This document shows positions 16,855-25,470 of a stretch of 64,000 nucleotides of DNA, piece after piece. The translations under genes were made by a program, and so were the position numbers. Source of the DNA: Oceanobacillus sp. HTM 045 (GTDB lineage Bacteria > Pseudomonadota > Alphaproteobacteria > Rhodobacterales > Rhodobacteraceae); NCBI GenBank assembly GCA_009733745.1, contig WNWL01000009.1, positions 46,267 through 110,266 of the forward strand. Direction: 5' to 3'. Position 1 is the stretch's first letter. Each line of letters opens with the position of its first letter. Under the pieces are notes generated by a model, which was not told the origin of the DNA, did no database searches, and was given only the letters and a program-made list of their open reading frames with translations.

Positions 16855-17853
16855 TCACACCGGCTTGCCGCGGATGACCAGTTCCGCCTCGAAGGATTTC
16901 GTGGTTGCATCTTCCGTAGTCACGTTACTCCAATTTCTGAGGAAACCGAGTGCCTGGCGGGCGAGGCTCTCGACCGGTACGCCAATCGTGGACACGCCCC
17001 CCGAAATCCAGCTGTAGAAGGACGGGTCGCCGTAGCCGATGAAGTGGAGCGGTCGGCGCGGGCCGAGCCCGCGGTCCATCAGCGTGCTCAGGACGCCGTT
17101 GGAAATCTCGAACCCGCCGCAGATCAGCGCATCCGCGCTGTCGAGGTCGGCGATTTCGGCGGCTGCATGCCGGCCCGTCTCGAAGGTCGGCGGCCCGGTC
17201 CGGATCGGGCTCGCCTCCGCCGCGATTCCGGCCGTCTCCAGACCTGCCCGGAAGGCTTCGAGGCGTTCGCGGCCGGACGATAGTGCCGGGTCGCCGCCGA
17301 TATATGCGATCTTGCGCTTCCCCATGCCCGCCAGGTGAAGGACTGCCTCTACGATCGCGCCGCGATCCGCCACCAGGACAGAAGCCGCGGCAACGTCGAC
17401 GGGGTGCTGACGGATCAGTTGGATCACCTTCATGGACCCGAAGTCCCGGGCGGACGACGCTGTCGCGCCCGGCGCGGGAACCATCACGACTGCCTCGGCC
17501 TGCACCTCGCGGAGACGGCCGAGGGACCGCTTTTCGACAGAGGCGTCGTCATTGGTCAGGTGGATGATCAGGTGATAGCCGCCGGCTTCGCAGGCGACGG
17601 CCAGCGTGTTGGCGAAGCGTGCGTAGAACTCGTTGACTATGTTCGGGAGCAGGAGGCCGACGATCCGCGTTCCATCGCCACGCATTGCCGATGCCGCCGC
17701 GCTTTTGGTGTAGCCGAGCTCAGCGGCGCGCTTCACGATCGCTTCGCGCGTCTCCTTCTGCACGTTCGGGTGATTGGACAGGGCCCGCGAGACTGTCATG
17801 TGCGAGACGCCGAGATCGCGCGCGATGGTCTTGATGGTAACGCGCGTTGACAT
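16855..17853 (-). CDS. LacI-family transcriptional repressor
   Basis: 332-aa regulator. The N-terminal helix-turn-helix and hinge are VTIKTIARDLGVSHMTVSRALSNHPNV (about residues 5-31), and the periplasmic-binding-like sensor domain starts at IVGLLLPNIVNEFYARFANTL. The ATG at 17853 was chosen for its near-perfect CGAGGAGG ribosome site and because LacI proteins begin here. The frame is open further upstream but runs through the divergent operator. It faces away from the kinase/enolase operon, with an 18-bp perfect palindrome in the 114-nt gap, and very likely represses that operon and itself. Inducer unknown; LacI proteins usually sense sugars or sugar phosphates. Confidence 0.93.
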   Translation of the reverse strand: MSTRVTIKTIARDLGVSHMTVSRALSNHPNVQKETREAIVKRAAELGYTKSAAASAMRGDGTRIVGLLLPNIVNEFYARFANTLAVACEAGGYHLIIHLTNDDASVEKRSLGRLREVQAEAVVMVPAPGATASSARDFGSMKVIQLIRQHPVDVAAASVLVADRGAIVEAVLHLAGMGKRKIAYIGGDPALSSGRERLEAFRAGLETAGIAAEASPIRTGPPTFETGRHAAAEIADLDSADALICGGFEISNGVLSTLMDRGLGPRRPLHFIGYGDPSFYSWISGGVSTIGVPVESLARQALGFLRNWSNVTTEDATTKSFEAELVIRGKPV

Positions 17854-17942
17854 TCCTGCCTCCTCGGCACCGTTCCCCGATGCCGCCCCTGCGACGACTT
17901 GGCCGGCGGTTCGTCTTGACAGGTCGGCCAGAGCGCAGTGTA

Positions 17943-17960
17943 TATGTTCACGTGAACATA
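17943..17960. promoter_or_regulatory. LacI-type operator: 18-bp perfect palindrome
   Basis: TATGTTCACGTGAACATA reads the same on both strands and has the central CG step common in LacI-family operators. It lies 83 nt upstream of the repressor start and only 8 nt before the kinase start codon, so a bound repressor would block the kinase/enolase promoter or its first transcribed bases. The flanking bases (17942 and 17961) no longer pair, fixing the length at 18 bp. Confidence 0.85.
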
Positions 17961-17967
17961 GCAAGGC

Positions 17968-18990
17968 TTGCAGCAATTGGCCACGTCGCTCGAAGATAGA
18001 TGTCGCGATCTCATTGCGACGCTGGGTATCGCGCCCGCCGACGCCGTCGAGGAGGTCGAAGGGCTGACCGGCGGTGTCGCCTCCGACATCGCGCGGGTCC
18101 GGGTGCGGGGCCGCGATTTCTGCGTCAAGTTCGCCCTGCCGAAGCTCAAGGTGGCGGAGGACTGGCACGCGCCGGTGCATCGCAACGCCGCGGAATATGC
18201 CTGGCTGCAGGTCGCGTCGCGGATCGCGCCTGAAGGCTCCGTGAAGCTCTTCGGCCGCTGCGAGGCCGCGCATGGCTTCGCGATGGAGTATCTCGGCGGA
18301 GACGATGTCTTCCTCTGGAAATCCTCGCTCCTGCAGGGGCTGGTTCCCGCTGGCGCGGCCGCGAGGGTCGGGGATCTCATAGGGCGCATTCATGCGTCAT
18401 CGGCGCGGCCGGATTTCGATACGGCACTGTTCCAGAACCGCGATGATTTCCGCGCCCTGAGGATCGAGCCCTACCTGACCTTCACCGCCGGGCGCCACCC
18501 GGACCTCGCCGAGCCGTTGAACGCCTTGGCGGATCATCTTTATGAAACGTGCACCGTGCTGGTGCATGGCGATGTCAGCCCGAAGAACGTGCTCTTCCGG
18601 TCGGGGCACCCGGTGATACTCGATGCGGAATGCGCCACGATGGGTAGCCCGGAATTCGATCCGGCGTTCTGCCTGAACCACGTGGTTCTCAAGGCGATCC
18701 ACCTGCCTGAATGCCGGACCTTGCTGCTCGATGAGGCGCGCGCGCTTTGGTCGGCCTATTCGGCCCATGTGGATTTCGAAGCAGTGGATGATCTCGAAGT
18801 TCGCACCGCCGCCCTGCTGCCTGCCCTCATGCTGGCCAGGATCGACGGGAAGTCGCCGGTCGAATACCTGGGCGAACACACCCGCGAGATTGTCCGACAG
18901 GTCGCCCGCCCCCTCATCGCCGAACCCGCACCGAACATCGAAACCGTACTTGCCCGGATCGCAGGACACCTGAAGGAGCGCGAATCGTGA
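17968..18990 (+). CDS. APH-family (protein-kinase-fold) small-molecule kinase
   Basis: About 340 aa with aminoglycoside-phosphotransferase fold. It shows a Gly-rich N-lobe (EGLTGGVASDIARVRV), a lobe Lys in FCVKFALPKLK (about residue 54), the catalytic loop LVHGDVSPKNVLF (HGDxxxxN, about 199-210) and the metal-binding Asp in VILDAECATMG (about 219). The first possible start is a TTG at 17968 with AAGG just upstream; TTG 17977 is an alternative. It overlaps the enolase paralogue by GTGA, so the two products are tightly linked. Members of this fold phosphorylate sugars, homoserine, choline, glycerate-like acids or antibiotics. The partner suggests a hydroxy-acid or sugar-acid substrate rather than drug resistance. 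Confidence 0.8.
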   Translation: MQQLATSLEDRCRDLIATLGIAPADAVEEVEGLTGGVASDIARVRVRGRDFCVKFALPKLKVAEDWHAPVHRNAAEYAWLQVASRIAPEGSVKLFGRCEAAHGFAMEYLGGDDVFLWKSSLLQGLVPAGAAARVGDLIGRIHASSARPDFDTALFQNRDDFRALRIEPYLTFTAGRHPDLAEPLNALADHLYETCTVLVHGDVSPKNVLFRSGHPVILDAECATMGSPEFDPAFCLNHVVLKAIHLPECRTLLLDEARALWSAYSAHVDFEAVDDLEVRTAALLPALMLARIDGKSPVEYLGEHTREIVRQVARPLIAEPAPNIETVLARIAGHLKERES

Positions 18991-20291
18991 CAGCCATCAA
19001 ATCGGTCAAGGGCCGCCGGGTCTGGGATTCGCGAGGCAACCCCACGGTTGAGGTCGATGTCCGCCTCGAGAATGGAGTTCTCGGTCGCGCCATTGCGCCC
19101 GCCGGTGCGTCGCGTGGCACCCGCGAGGCGATCGACCTGCGCGATGGAGGCAATGCGCTCCGGGGCAAGGACGTGACGACAGCCCTGAAGAGCGTCGACG
19201 ATGTCATCGCCCCCGCACTCGCCGGAATGGACGCGGCGGATCAGGCGGCCGCCGACGCTGCCATCCTCTCTCTCGACCCCTCTCCACTCAAGGAGACGCT
19301 GGGTGGCAACGCGACCGTTGCGACGTCGCTAGCGATCCTCCACGCCGCCGCCGCCGATGCCGGACGGCCTCTCTGGCGGCACGTTGCCGACCTCTATGGC
19401 TGCACGCCCTCGGTCCCGCTTCCCGAGATCCAGATCTTCGGCGGCGGCGCCCATGCCGGGCGCCGTGTCGATATCCAGGATTTCATGATCATGGTTCCGG
19501 GCGCCGGGAGCTTCGACGAGGTGATGGAGGTTACCAACGAGGTCTATTTTGCCGCCGGAGACATCATGGCCGGGAAGGGCCGGCTGGCGGGCGTCGCGGA
19601 TGAAGGCGGCTGGTGGCCCATCTTCGACAGCAATGAAGAGGCGCTCGAGACTCTCTTGGCGGCAATCGAGAAGGCCGGCGAGAAGCCCGGCGAGCGGGTC
19701 GTGATCTCGCTTGATATTGCTGCATCGGAGTTTGGCAAGGATGGGCGTTACCGTCTCGCCCTCGAAGACCGCGAGATGGACAGCTCCGCCCTCATCGACA
19801 TGCTCGGAGGTTGGCTGAAAGCCTATCCCATCGCGGCGATCGAGGACCCGGTGGGCGAGGACGATCCGGACGGGATGCGCGAATTCACCCGACTGTTCGG
19901 CGACCGCGTGCAGATCATTGGCGACGATTATCTCGTGACGAACGCCGCGCTGGTGCGCGAAGCGCAGGCGCAGGCGGCCTGCAATGCCGTGCTGATCAAG
20001 GTGAATCAGGCGGGAACCGTCAGCGAGTCGGTCGAGACGTTCCGGGCTGCTAGGGCCGCCGGTTGGGGTGCCGTCGTCTCCGCCCGCTCCGGCGAGACGG
20101 AGGACGTCTCGATCAGCCACCTCGCAACAGGTCTCGGCGGCGGTCAGCTGAAGGTCGGATCCTTCACGCGGTCAGAACGCATGGTGAAGTGGAATGAGTG
20201 CCTCCGCATCCAGGACGAACTGGGCTCGGACACCTTCGTCGGCGGAGCCCCGCTGGACGGGACATGGTGGGGCAAGCAGCAACGGGCGTGA
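18987..20291 (+). CDS. Enolase paralogue with altered active site
   Basis: 434 aa, full enolase length and fold, GTG start overlapping the kinase stop. Residues equivalent to the yeast enolase catalytic set are mostly kept: S42 (loop AGASRG), H156, E206 (VADEGG), metal ligands D243, E286 and D313, base K338 (LIKVNQ), R367, S368 and K389. Three positions differ. The His of the S-H-R-S motif is A366 (SARSGETED). The general-acid-side Glu of the QEFM motif is D165 (QDFM). The loop Thr is R43. These changes are unusual for a glycolytic enolase and suggest a related 2-phospho-hydroxy acid substrate or a changed reaction. It is controlled with the kinase from the LacI operator. Housekeeping enolase is the alternative, but no glycolytic or pyrG context is present. 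Confidence 0.85.
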   Translation: MTAIKSVKGRRVWDSRGNPTVEVDVRLENGVLGRAIAPAGASRGTREAIDLRDGGNALRGKDVTTALKSVDDVIAPALAGMDAADQAAADAAILSLDPSPLKETLGGNATVATSLAILHAAAADAGRPLWRHVADLYGCTPSVPLPEIQIFGGGAHAGRRVDIQDFMIMVPGAGSFDEVMEVTNEVYFAAGDIMAGKGRLAGVADEGGWWPIFDSNEEALETLLAAIEKAGEKPGERVVISLDIAASEFGKDGRYRLALEDREMDSSALIDMLGGWLKAYPIAAIEDPVGEDDPDGMREFTRLFGDRVQIIGDDYLVTNAALVREAQAQAACNAVLIKVNQAGTVSESVETFRAARAAGWGAVVSARSGETEDVSISHLATGLGGGQLKVGSFTRSERMVKWNECLRIQDELGSDTFVGGAPLDGTWWGKQQRA

Positions 20292-20347
20292 CCTCGGGCG
20301 AGGGAAGCGCCGCCTTTCCGTGGGGGTCCCGAGGCCCGGACACTTTC

Positions 20348-21259
20348 TCAGGTTTCGGAGTTCGGCCGCGCGAGCTTGGCGCAGAGGTTCCGAAACCAGA
20401 CGTGGATCGGCGCGGCGTGGACGCGCTCGGGCCACGCCATCACGAACTCGAATCCCTCCACCTCCATCGGCGGGGGAAAGATCAGTAAATTTCGCCTCCC
20501 GCTCCTGAGAATGCTCTGCGGTAGGACACCAATCAGGTCGGTCTGGCGGATGATGTCCGTCGCCACGCCGTAATTGGGTATCGTCAGGCCGATACTGCGT
20601 GACCGGTTGAGGCGAGCCAGCGCGATGTCAGTTGTCGTCATGTACTCGTCCCCTGCCGACGATATCAGCAGGTGTTCGCAGGCGCAGAACGTGTCGAGGT
20701 CGAATGTCGTCCCGGCGAGCGGATGATCGGCCCGGATCGCGCAAAGATACTTTTCGTCGAACAGCTTCTGCCTGTGCAGCGTCGTCGGCAGGAATCGCGG
20801 GAGCGACAGGGCGAGGTCGATCCTGCCGTTGCGGATATTCTTGCCGAGGTTGTCCGCGTTCCGGGGCAGGACCACCAGCCGGACATTCGGCGCCAACTCC
20901 TTGAATCGTCTGAAGAACGGCGAGATGAAGGCGCTCAGCGCATAGTCCGACGTCGCGATGTTGATCGTGCCTGACGCCTGCGCTGGATCGAACGGGCGGG
21001 CGGTGATCACCGCGTTCAGACTCTCGATCGCCGCCTTCACCAGCGGTGCGAGTTCCAGTGCGCGGGGCGTCGGCACCACGCCATGTGATGCCCGGACGAA
21101 GAGCGTATCCAGGAAAAGATCGCGGAGGCGCTGAAGCACCCCGCTCATGCCCTGCTGCGTCATGTTCAAGCGAACGGCCGCCCTGGAGACGCTCCGCTCC
21201 TCGAACAGCACGTCGAACGCCCGCAGCAGCTTGCCGTCGATCCGGCTGATATCGGACAT
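20348..21259 (-). CDS. LysR-family transcriptional regulator
   Basis: 303-aa LysR protein. The winged helix-turn-helix (RIDGKLLRAFDVLFEERSVSRAAVRLNMTQQGMSGVLQRLR, residues 5-45) is followed by a two-lobe effector domain starting near GTINIATSDYALSAF. The ATG at 21259 is chosen because the family begins three to six residues before this helix; an in-frame ATG at 21283 would add eight residues. It is divergent from the acyl-CoA synthetase/hydratase/ABC operon across a 112-nt gap with an 8-bp inverted repeat, and is its probable regulator. It converges on the enolase paralogue. Effector unknown. Confidence 0.88.
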   Translation of the reverse strand: MSDISRIDGKLLRAFDVLFEERSVSRAAVRLNMTQQGMSGVLQRLRDLFLDTLFVRASHGVVPTPRALELAPLVKAAIESLNAVITARPFDPAQASGTINIATSDYALSAFISPFFRRFKELAPNVRLVVLPRNADNLGKNIRNGRIDLALSLPRFLPTTLHRQKLFDEKYLCAIRADHPLAGTTFDLDTFCACEHLLISSAGDEYMTTTDIALARLNRSRSIGLTIPNYGVATDIIRQTDLIGVLPQSILRSGRRNLLIFPPPMEVEGFEFVMAWPERVHAAPIHVWFRNLCAKLARPNSET

Positions 21260-21288
21260 CGCGATATTACCAACAAAATACATCTGTT

Positions 21289-21331
21289 TGCTCTGTGTGT
21301 ATGACCTGTTCCACGCTCCCTGTACAGAGCA
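21289..21331. promoter_or_regulatory. Inverted repeat TGCTCTGT...ACAGAGCA in LysR divergent region
   Basis: Perfect 8-bp arms at 21289-21296 and 21324-21331 with a 27-bp centre lie between the LysR gene and the acyl-CoA synthetase start at 21372. LysR proteins bind two sites spaced over about 40-60 bp in such gaps, so this is a plausible recognition or activation site. A shorter TATT-N8-AATA element lies near 21264-21279. Confidence 0.4.
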
Positions 21332-21371
21332 GGCCGTCTCGGGCGGCGACACGGCGAGGGAGTGAGCAACA

Positions 21372-23513
21372 GTGCGGGACAGCAATACGCCAGGGCAGAT
21401 CGATCTGGAGCCGCTGTTCAGGCCGGGCTCGATCGCGGTCGTGGGGGCATCCCCCAATCCCTCGATCAGCCGGAACATCCTCGACACGCTCAAGGCCTTC
21501 GGATTTGCGGGCCATGTCTACCCGGTGAACCCGAAATACGAGGCGATCGGCGACCTTCCCTGCTTCCCCTCGCTCCGCGACCTGCCCGGCGCGCCGGACG
21601 TGGTGGCCTTTTGCGTCTCGCACGAGCGGACGCTGGAGGGGTTCCGCCAGCTCCCGGAAATTGGCGCCCGTGCCGCCGTCATCTTCGGCGGCGGCTTCGG
21701 CGAGGCCGGCGAGTGGGGCCGGTCGGCGCAGGCCGAGATCGTCCAGATCGCCCGCGAGCACGGGATCGCGCTGTGCGGGCCGAACTGCATGGGCGTCATC
21801 AGCCCGCATGCCCGGAGCGCGACCTATCTCCAGAACGGATCGAGTGCCGATGCGATCACGGGCAATGTCGGCCTGATCTCGCAGAGCGGCAGCATCTGCA
21901 TCAGCATGCTGGCGGACGTAAGCCGGTTCGGCTTCAGCCTCGTCGCTTCGACCGGAAACGAGGCGGTCGTCTCCTCGGCAGCGGTGCTCGACTATATGGT
22001 CGATCACGATGAGACTCGCATCATCGCCATCTTCAACGAGACCATATCGGAGCCAGAGCGGTTCGTTGCGGCGCTGGACCGCGCGGCGGAGGCGGGCAAG
22101 CCCGTTGTCGTCCTCAAGGTCGGAAAGAACGAGCGCACCCGCGAGGCAATCGCGACACATACCGGCGGCGTCGCCGGGGACGAGCGGGTGTTCTCCGAGG
22201 TGCTGCGCGCACACCGCGCGATCGAGGTCACGGAGTTCGACGAACTGGTCGAGGTGCTCGCCGCCTTCCAGGCGACGAGACTGCCGGAGAAGCCGGCGAT
22301 CAGCGTCGTCACCAGTTCGGGGGGCGTGGCCGAGCTGATGCTCGACAATGCCGCGAGCAACGGGATCGAGTTGCCGCCACTGCCAGACGACGAGTTCGAG
22401 GAGGCGCAGCGGGTGATCGGTGCCTTCTCGGGCGATGGCAACCCGCTGGACGCATGGGGCAACGGAAACTTCCGCGTGAACACGCCGCACGCGCTGGGCC
22501 TCGTTGGGCAGGTCGCCAATACCGGTTCGGTCGTGCTGTCCTACGACAACAATGACGGCGCCCCGATGGGGAACATCGCGGACTATCTCGCGCGGATCGA
22601 GCTGCTGGAGGCATCGCAGAAGGCGTCCTCCAAGCCGCACTACCAGCTCAGCTTCCGGCCGGGGCTGCGGATCGCGGAGCAGACCGAAAGGCTGCGTGCA
22701 CTCGGCATCCCCACGCTGTCGGGGATCCGGCCCGGCCTCGGTGCCATCAAGAGGCTGGCAACGTGGAATACGTTCGAGGCGCCGGAGCGGCAGCCGATTG
22801 CTTCGGCGGATTCCGGCGATGAAATCGTCATCGCCGGCAGGGTCACGGTGAACGAACACGACAGCAAGCGCGTCATGGCCTCTCATGGCTTGCGGACAAC
22901 GCGCGAAGAGCTTGCCGCGACGCCTGATGAGGCAGCCGAAGCAGCCGGCCGCATCGGCTTCCCGGTGGTGCTCAAGGCGGTGTCCGACGCGATCCCGCAC
23001 AAGTCCGACCTCGGACTGGTGATCGTGGGGATCGAGACACCCGCCGAGCTGGCGGAAGCGTGGAAGAAGCTCACCGAACGACTGGAGAACGCGGGCGCGG
23101 AGGCCGGGATTCTCGTGCAGGAAATGGTGCGCGGTGGCCTCGAGGTCTTCGCCGGCGTCGCGCATCATCCGGGGTTCGGGCACTTTCTCGCCTTTGGCCT
23201 CGGCGGTGTAGAAGTCGAACTGCAGGACGACGTTGCGCTGCGCAAGCTGCCGCTCCGCGAGGGCGACGCCGAGAAGATGATCGGCGAGATCCGCGGCGCC
23301 TCACGTTTCGAAGCCTATCGCGGTCGGCCTGCCTACGACACGGAGAGCCTGGCCACCTGTCTCTACGCGATTTCCGATCTGGTCACCGCGCGCGGCGACG
23401 TGATCCGGGAGATCGATCTCAACCCGATCAAGCTGATGCCGGCTGGGCAGGGCCTCGTGATTGTCGATGCGCTCGTGCTGCCAATGAAAAAAGAAGCAGG
23501 AGAGAACTCATGA
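21372..23513 (+). CDS. NDP-forming acyl-CoA synthetase (acetate-CoA ligase family, fused alpha-beta)
   Basis: 713-aa cytosolic enzyme expected to make an acyl-CoA from an acid and CoA with ATP (or the reverse) through a phosphohistidine. The CoA-binding Rossmann domain (GSIAVVGASPNPSISRNILDTLKAFGFAGHVYPVNP, about residues 19-54) and the ligase-CoA domain with the phosphoaccepting His in AIATHTGGVAGDERVF (about 260) form the alpha part. From about residue 480 an ATP-grasp beta part follows (SKRVMASHGLRTT... VVLKAVSDAIPHKSDLGLV... ILVQEMVRGGLEVFAG). The GTG start is supported by GAGGGAG upstream. It overlaps the hydratase by ATGA. Substrate is probably the acid delivered by the downstream ABC importer or its oxidation product. 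Confidence 0.88.
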   Translation: MRDSNTPGQIDLEPLFRPGSIAVVGASPNPSISRNILDTLKAFGFAGHVYPVNPKYEAIGDLPCFPSLRDLPGAPDVVAFCVSHERTLEGFRQLPEIGARAAVIFGGGFGEAGEWGRSAQAEIVQIAREHGIALCGPNCMGVISPHARSATYLQNGSSADAITGNVGLISQSGSICISMLADVSRFGFSLVASTGNEAVVSSAAVLDYMVDHDETRIIAIFNETISEPERFVAALDRAAEAGKPVVVLKVGKNERTREAIATHTGGVAGDERVFSEVLRAHRAIEVTEFDELVEVLAAFQATRLPEKPAISVVTSSGGVAELMLDNAASNGIELPPLPDDEFEEAQRVIGAFSGDGNPLDAWGNGNFRVNTPHALGLVGQVANTGSVVLSYDNNDGAPMGNIADYLARIELLEASQKASSKPHYQLSFRPGLRIAEQTERLRALGIPTLSGIRPGLGAIKRLATWNTFEAPERQPIASADSGDEIVIAGRVTVNEHDSKRVMASHGLRTTREELAATPDEAAEAAGRIGFPVVLKAVSDAIPHKSDLGLVIVGIETPAELAEAWKKLTERLENAGAEAGILVQEMVRGGLEVFAGVAHHPGFGHFLAFGLGGVEVELQDDVALRKLPLREGDAEKMIGEIRGASRFEAYRGRPAYDTESLATCLYAISDLVTARGDVIREIDLNPIKLMPAGQGLVIVDALVLPMKKEAGENS

Positions 23514-24340
23514 CCGAAGAAGTCGTCCGCTACGAGACGGATGGCGACATCGCCATCGTCACGCTGAACCGGCCCGACAAGCTCAATGCCATCAGCAAGC
23601 AGCTCCGTTCCGACGCCTCCGAGGCGCTCTTGCGGGCGGATGCGGATGACGACATCCGGGTCGTGATCCTGCGCGCCGAGGGGCGGGCCTTCTGCGTCGG
23701 CTACGACATCGACATGGACACGCCCGAGAAGGCCGCGCGCCGATACGACGCCCTGAAATGGCGCGACTCCCTGACTGGCGACCTGACGTTCGAGATGATC
23801 CCTTGGTACATGCGCAAGCCGGTGATCGCCTCGGTGCAGGGCCACGCGCTCGGCGGGGGCTGTGAGTTGGCGATGTTCTGCGACATGACCATCGCCGCCG
23901 ACAACGCGATGTTCGGCGAGCCGGAGATCCACTTTGCCAATGTCGGCCCGGCCATCGTCATGCCCTGGATGGTCGGCTTCAAGAAGGCGCGCGAGCTTCT
24001 CTACACCGGCGACATGATCGACGCGGAAGCGGCGCTGGCGCTCGGCATGATCAACCGAATCGTTCCCGCGGCGGACCTGGATGAGAAAACGCTGCGCTAC
24101 GCGAAGCGCCTGTCGCTGATCGGCAAGGAGTCGCTCGAACAGGCGAAACTGTCGATCAACCGGGGCGCCGATGCGATGGGCTTCCGGAACGCGATGCAGG
24201 CGGGCCTCGACGTGGCGATCCCGCTTTATGCCGCGAAGACGGATGTCGGTGTCCAGTTCACCGAGATCCGCCAGAAGGACGGTCTGCGCGCGGCGCTGAA
24301 ATGGCGCCGGGACCAGTTCGCCCAGTACGAAGATTCCTGA
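23510..24340 (+). CDS. Enoyl-CoA hydratase/isomerase family protein
   Basis: 276-aa crotonase-fold enzyme. The oxyanion-hole segments are AEGRAFCVGYDID (about residues 58-70) and GHALGGGCELAMFCD (about 114-128). Both catalytic glutamates of true hydratases are present, in CELA and in FGEPEIHF. It begins at ATG 23510 inside the synthetase stop with an AGGAGA ribosome site. Placed between an acyl-CoA synthetase and an importer, it likely hydrates or dehydrates the CoA ester formed by the first enzyme. A carnitinyl-CoA dehydratase-like role is one possibility given the quaternary-amine-type oxygenases nearby, but nothing in the sequence proves it. Confidence 0.87.
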   Translation: MTEEVVRYETDGDIAIVTLNRPDKLNAISKQLRSDASEALLRADADDDIRVVILRAEGRAFCVGYDIDMDTPEKAARRYDALKWRDSLTGDLTFEMIPWYMRKPVIASVQGHALGGGCELAMFCDMTIAADNAMFGEPEIHFANVGPAIVMPWMVGFKKARELLYTGDMIDAEAALALGMINRIVPAADLDEKTLRYAKRLSLIGKESLEQAKLSINRGADAMGFRNAMQAGLDVAIPLYAAKTDVGVQFTEIRQKDGLRAALKWRRDQFAQYEDS

Positions 24341-24354
24341 TGGGGGGCGGCGAC

Positions 24355-25470
24355 ATGAGCCGGGCCGTGCGGGGGCCGAAATCGGGTGCCTCCGTACGGC
24401 TCGCGAGCCTCCGCAAGACCTTCGGCAACGTGCGCGCCGTCGATGACATCTCGCTGGACATCCCGGCTGGCAGCTTCGTCGCCTTTCTCGGGCCCAGCGG
24501 CTCAGGAAAGACCACGACACTGAACCTGCTCGCCGGTTTCATCACGCCGGATTCCGGCGAGATCCTGTTCGACGATGCGCCGATCTCCCGGACGCCGACC
24601 CACCAGCGCGGCATCGGGATGGTCTTCCAGTCCTACGCGCTGTTCCCGCACATGACGGTGTTCGACAATGTCGCCTTTCCGCTGAAGATGCGCGGCGAGC
24701 GGGACAGGGGCCGGGTCCGCGAACGGGTCGCCGAGGCGCTGGCGATGGTCCAGCTCGGCGGATACGAGAAGCGCTATCCCCGCCAGCTGTCCGGCGGGCA
24801 GCAGCAGCGCGTGGCGATGGCCCGCGCGCTCGTCTCGCATCCCCGCCTGTTGCTGATGGACGAGCCGCTGGGCGCGCTCGACAAGAAGCTCCGCGACCAG
24901 ATGCAGATCGAGATCAAGAACATACACCGCCGGGTGGGTTCGACCTTCGTCTACGTCACGCACGACCAGAACGAGGCGCTGACGATGTCCGACTTCATCG
25001 TCGTCATGCGCGATGGCGCCATCGCGCAGGCCGGTACACCTCAGGAGCTATACGACAGCCCGGCGAACGAGTTCGTCGCCGATTTCCTCGGCGGCGCGAA
25101 CCTGGTTCGCGGACGGATCACGGGTGCCGACGCGGCATCCCAGCGCATCGCGTTCGAGGATGGCCAGGAAGTGGTAGTCCCGCTGGCGGGCGAAACGCTT
25201 GAACCCGGCGCGGCCGCAAGCCTCTTCGTGCGGCCCGAAGGAGTGACGCTCGCGCAGCCAGACGATGAGCGTACGCGGCTTCACGGCGAGGTTTCCGAGA
25301 TCGTATTCCTCGGCAATTCCTTCCGGGTCATCGCGACCGTCGCGGGACAGGGCTTCTCGGCCCTCGTCGGGCGGGACGAGATCGGCGGCCTCAGTCTCGG
25401 CGACCGGGTCGGCTTCGCGTGGGAGAACGAACGCAGCCGGGCCTTCGCGAGCGAGGCGGGCGGCACATGA
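24355..25470 (+). CDS. ABC importer 1 ATPase (PotA type)
   Basis: 371-aa nucleotide-binding subunit of a polyamine-type importer. Walker A is [16 protein letters not shown], the Q-loop is [17 protein letters not shown], the signature is [15 protein letters not shown], Walker B is [18 protein letters not shown], the switch His is in [10 protein letters not shown], and a TOBE regulatory domain occupies the last 110 residues. The ATG at 24355 follows a G-rich stretch. The in-frame ATG at 24340, which overlaps the hydratase stop, would add five residues. It overlaps permease 1 by ATGA, and two permeases and a binding protein follow in order. Confidence 0.92.
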   Translation: MSRAVRGPKSGASVRLASLRKTFGNVRAVDDISLDIPAGSFVAFLGPSGSGKTTTLNLLAGFITPDSGEILFDDAPISRTPTHQRGIGMVFQSYALFPHMTVFDNVAFPLKMRGERDRGRVRERVAEALAMVQLGGYEKRYPRQLSGGQQQRVAMARALVSHPRLLLMDEPLGALDKKLRDQMQIEIKNIHRRVGSTFVYVTHDQNEALTMSDFIVVMRDGAIAQAGTPQELYDSPANEFVADFLGGANLVRGRITGADAASQRIAFEDGQEVVVPLAGETLEPGAAASLFVRPEGVTLAQPDDERTRLHGEVSEIVFLGNSFRVIATVAGQGFSALVGRDEIGGLSLGDRVGFAWENERSRAFASEAGGT

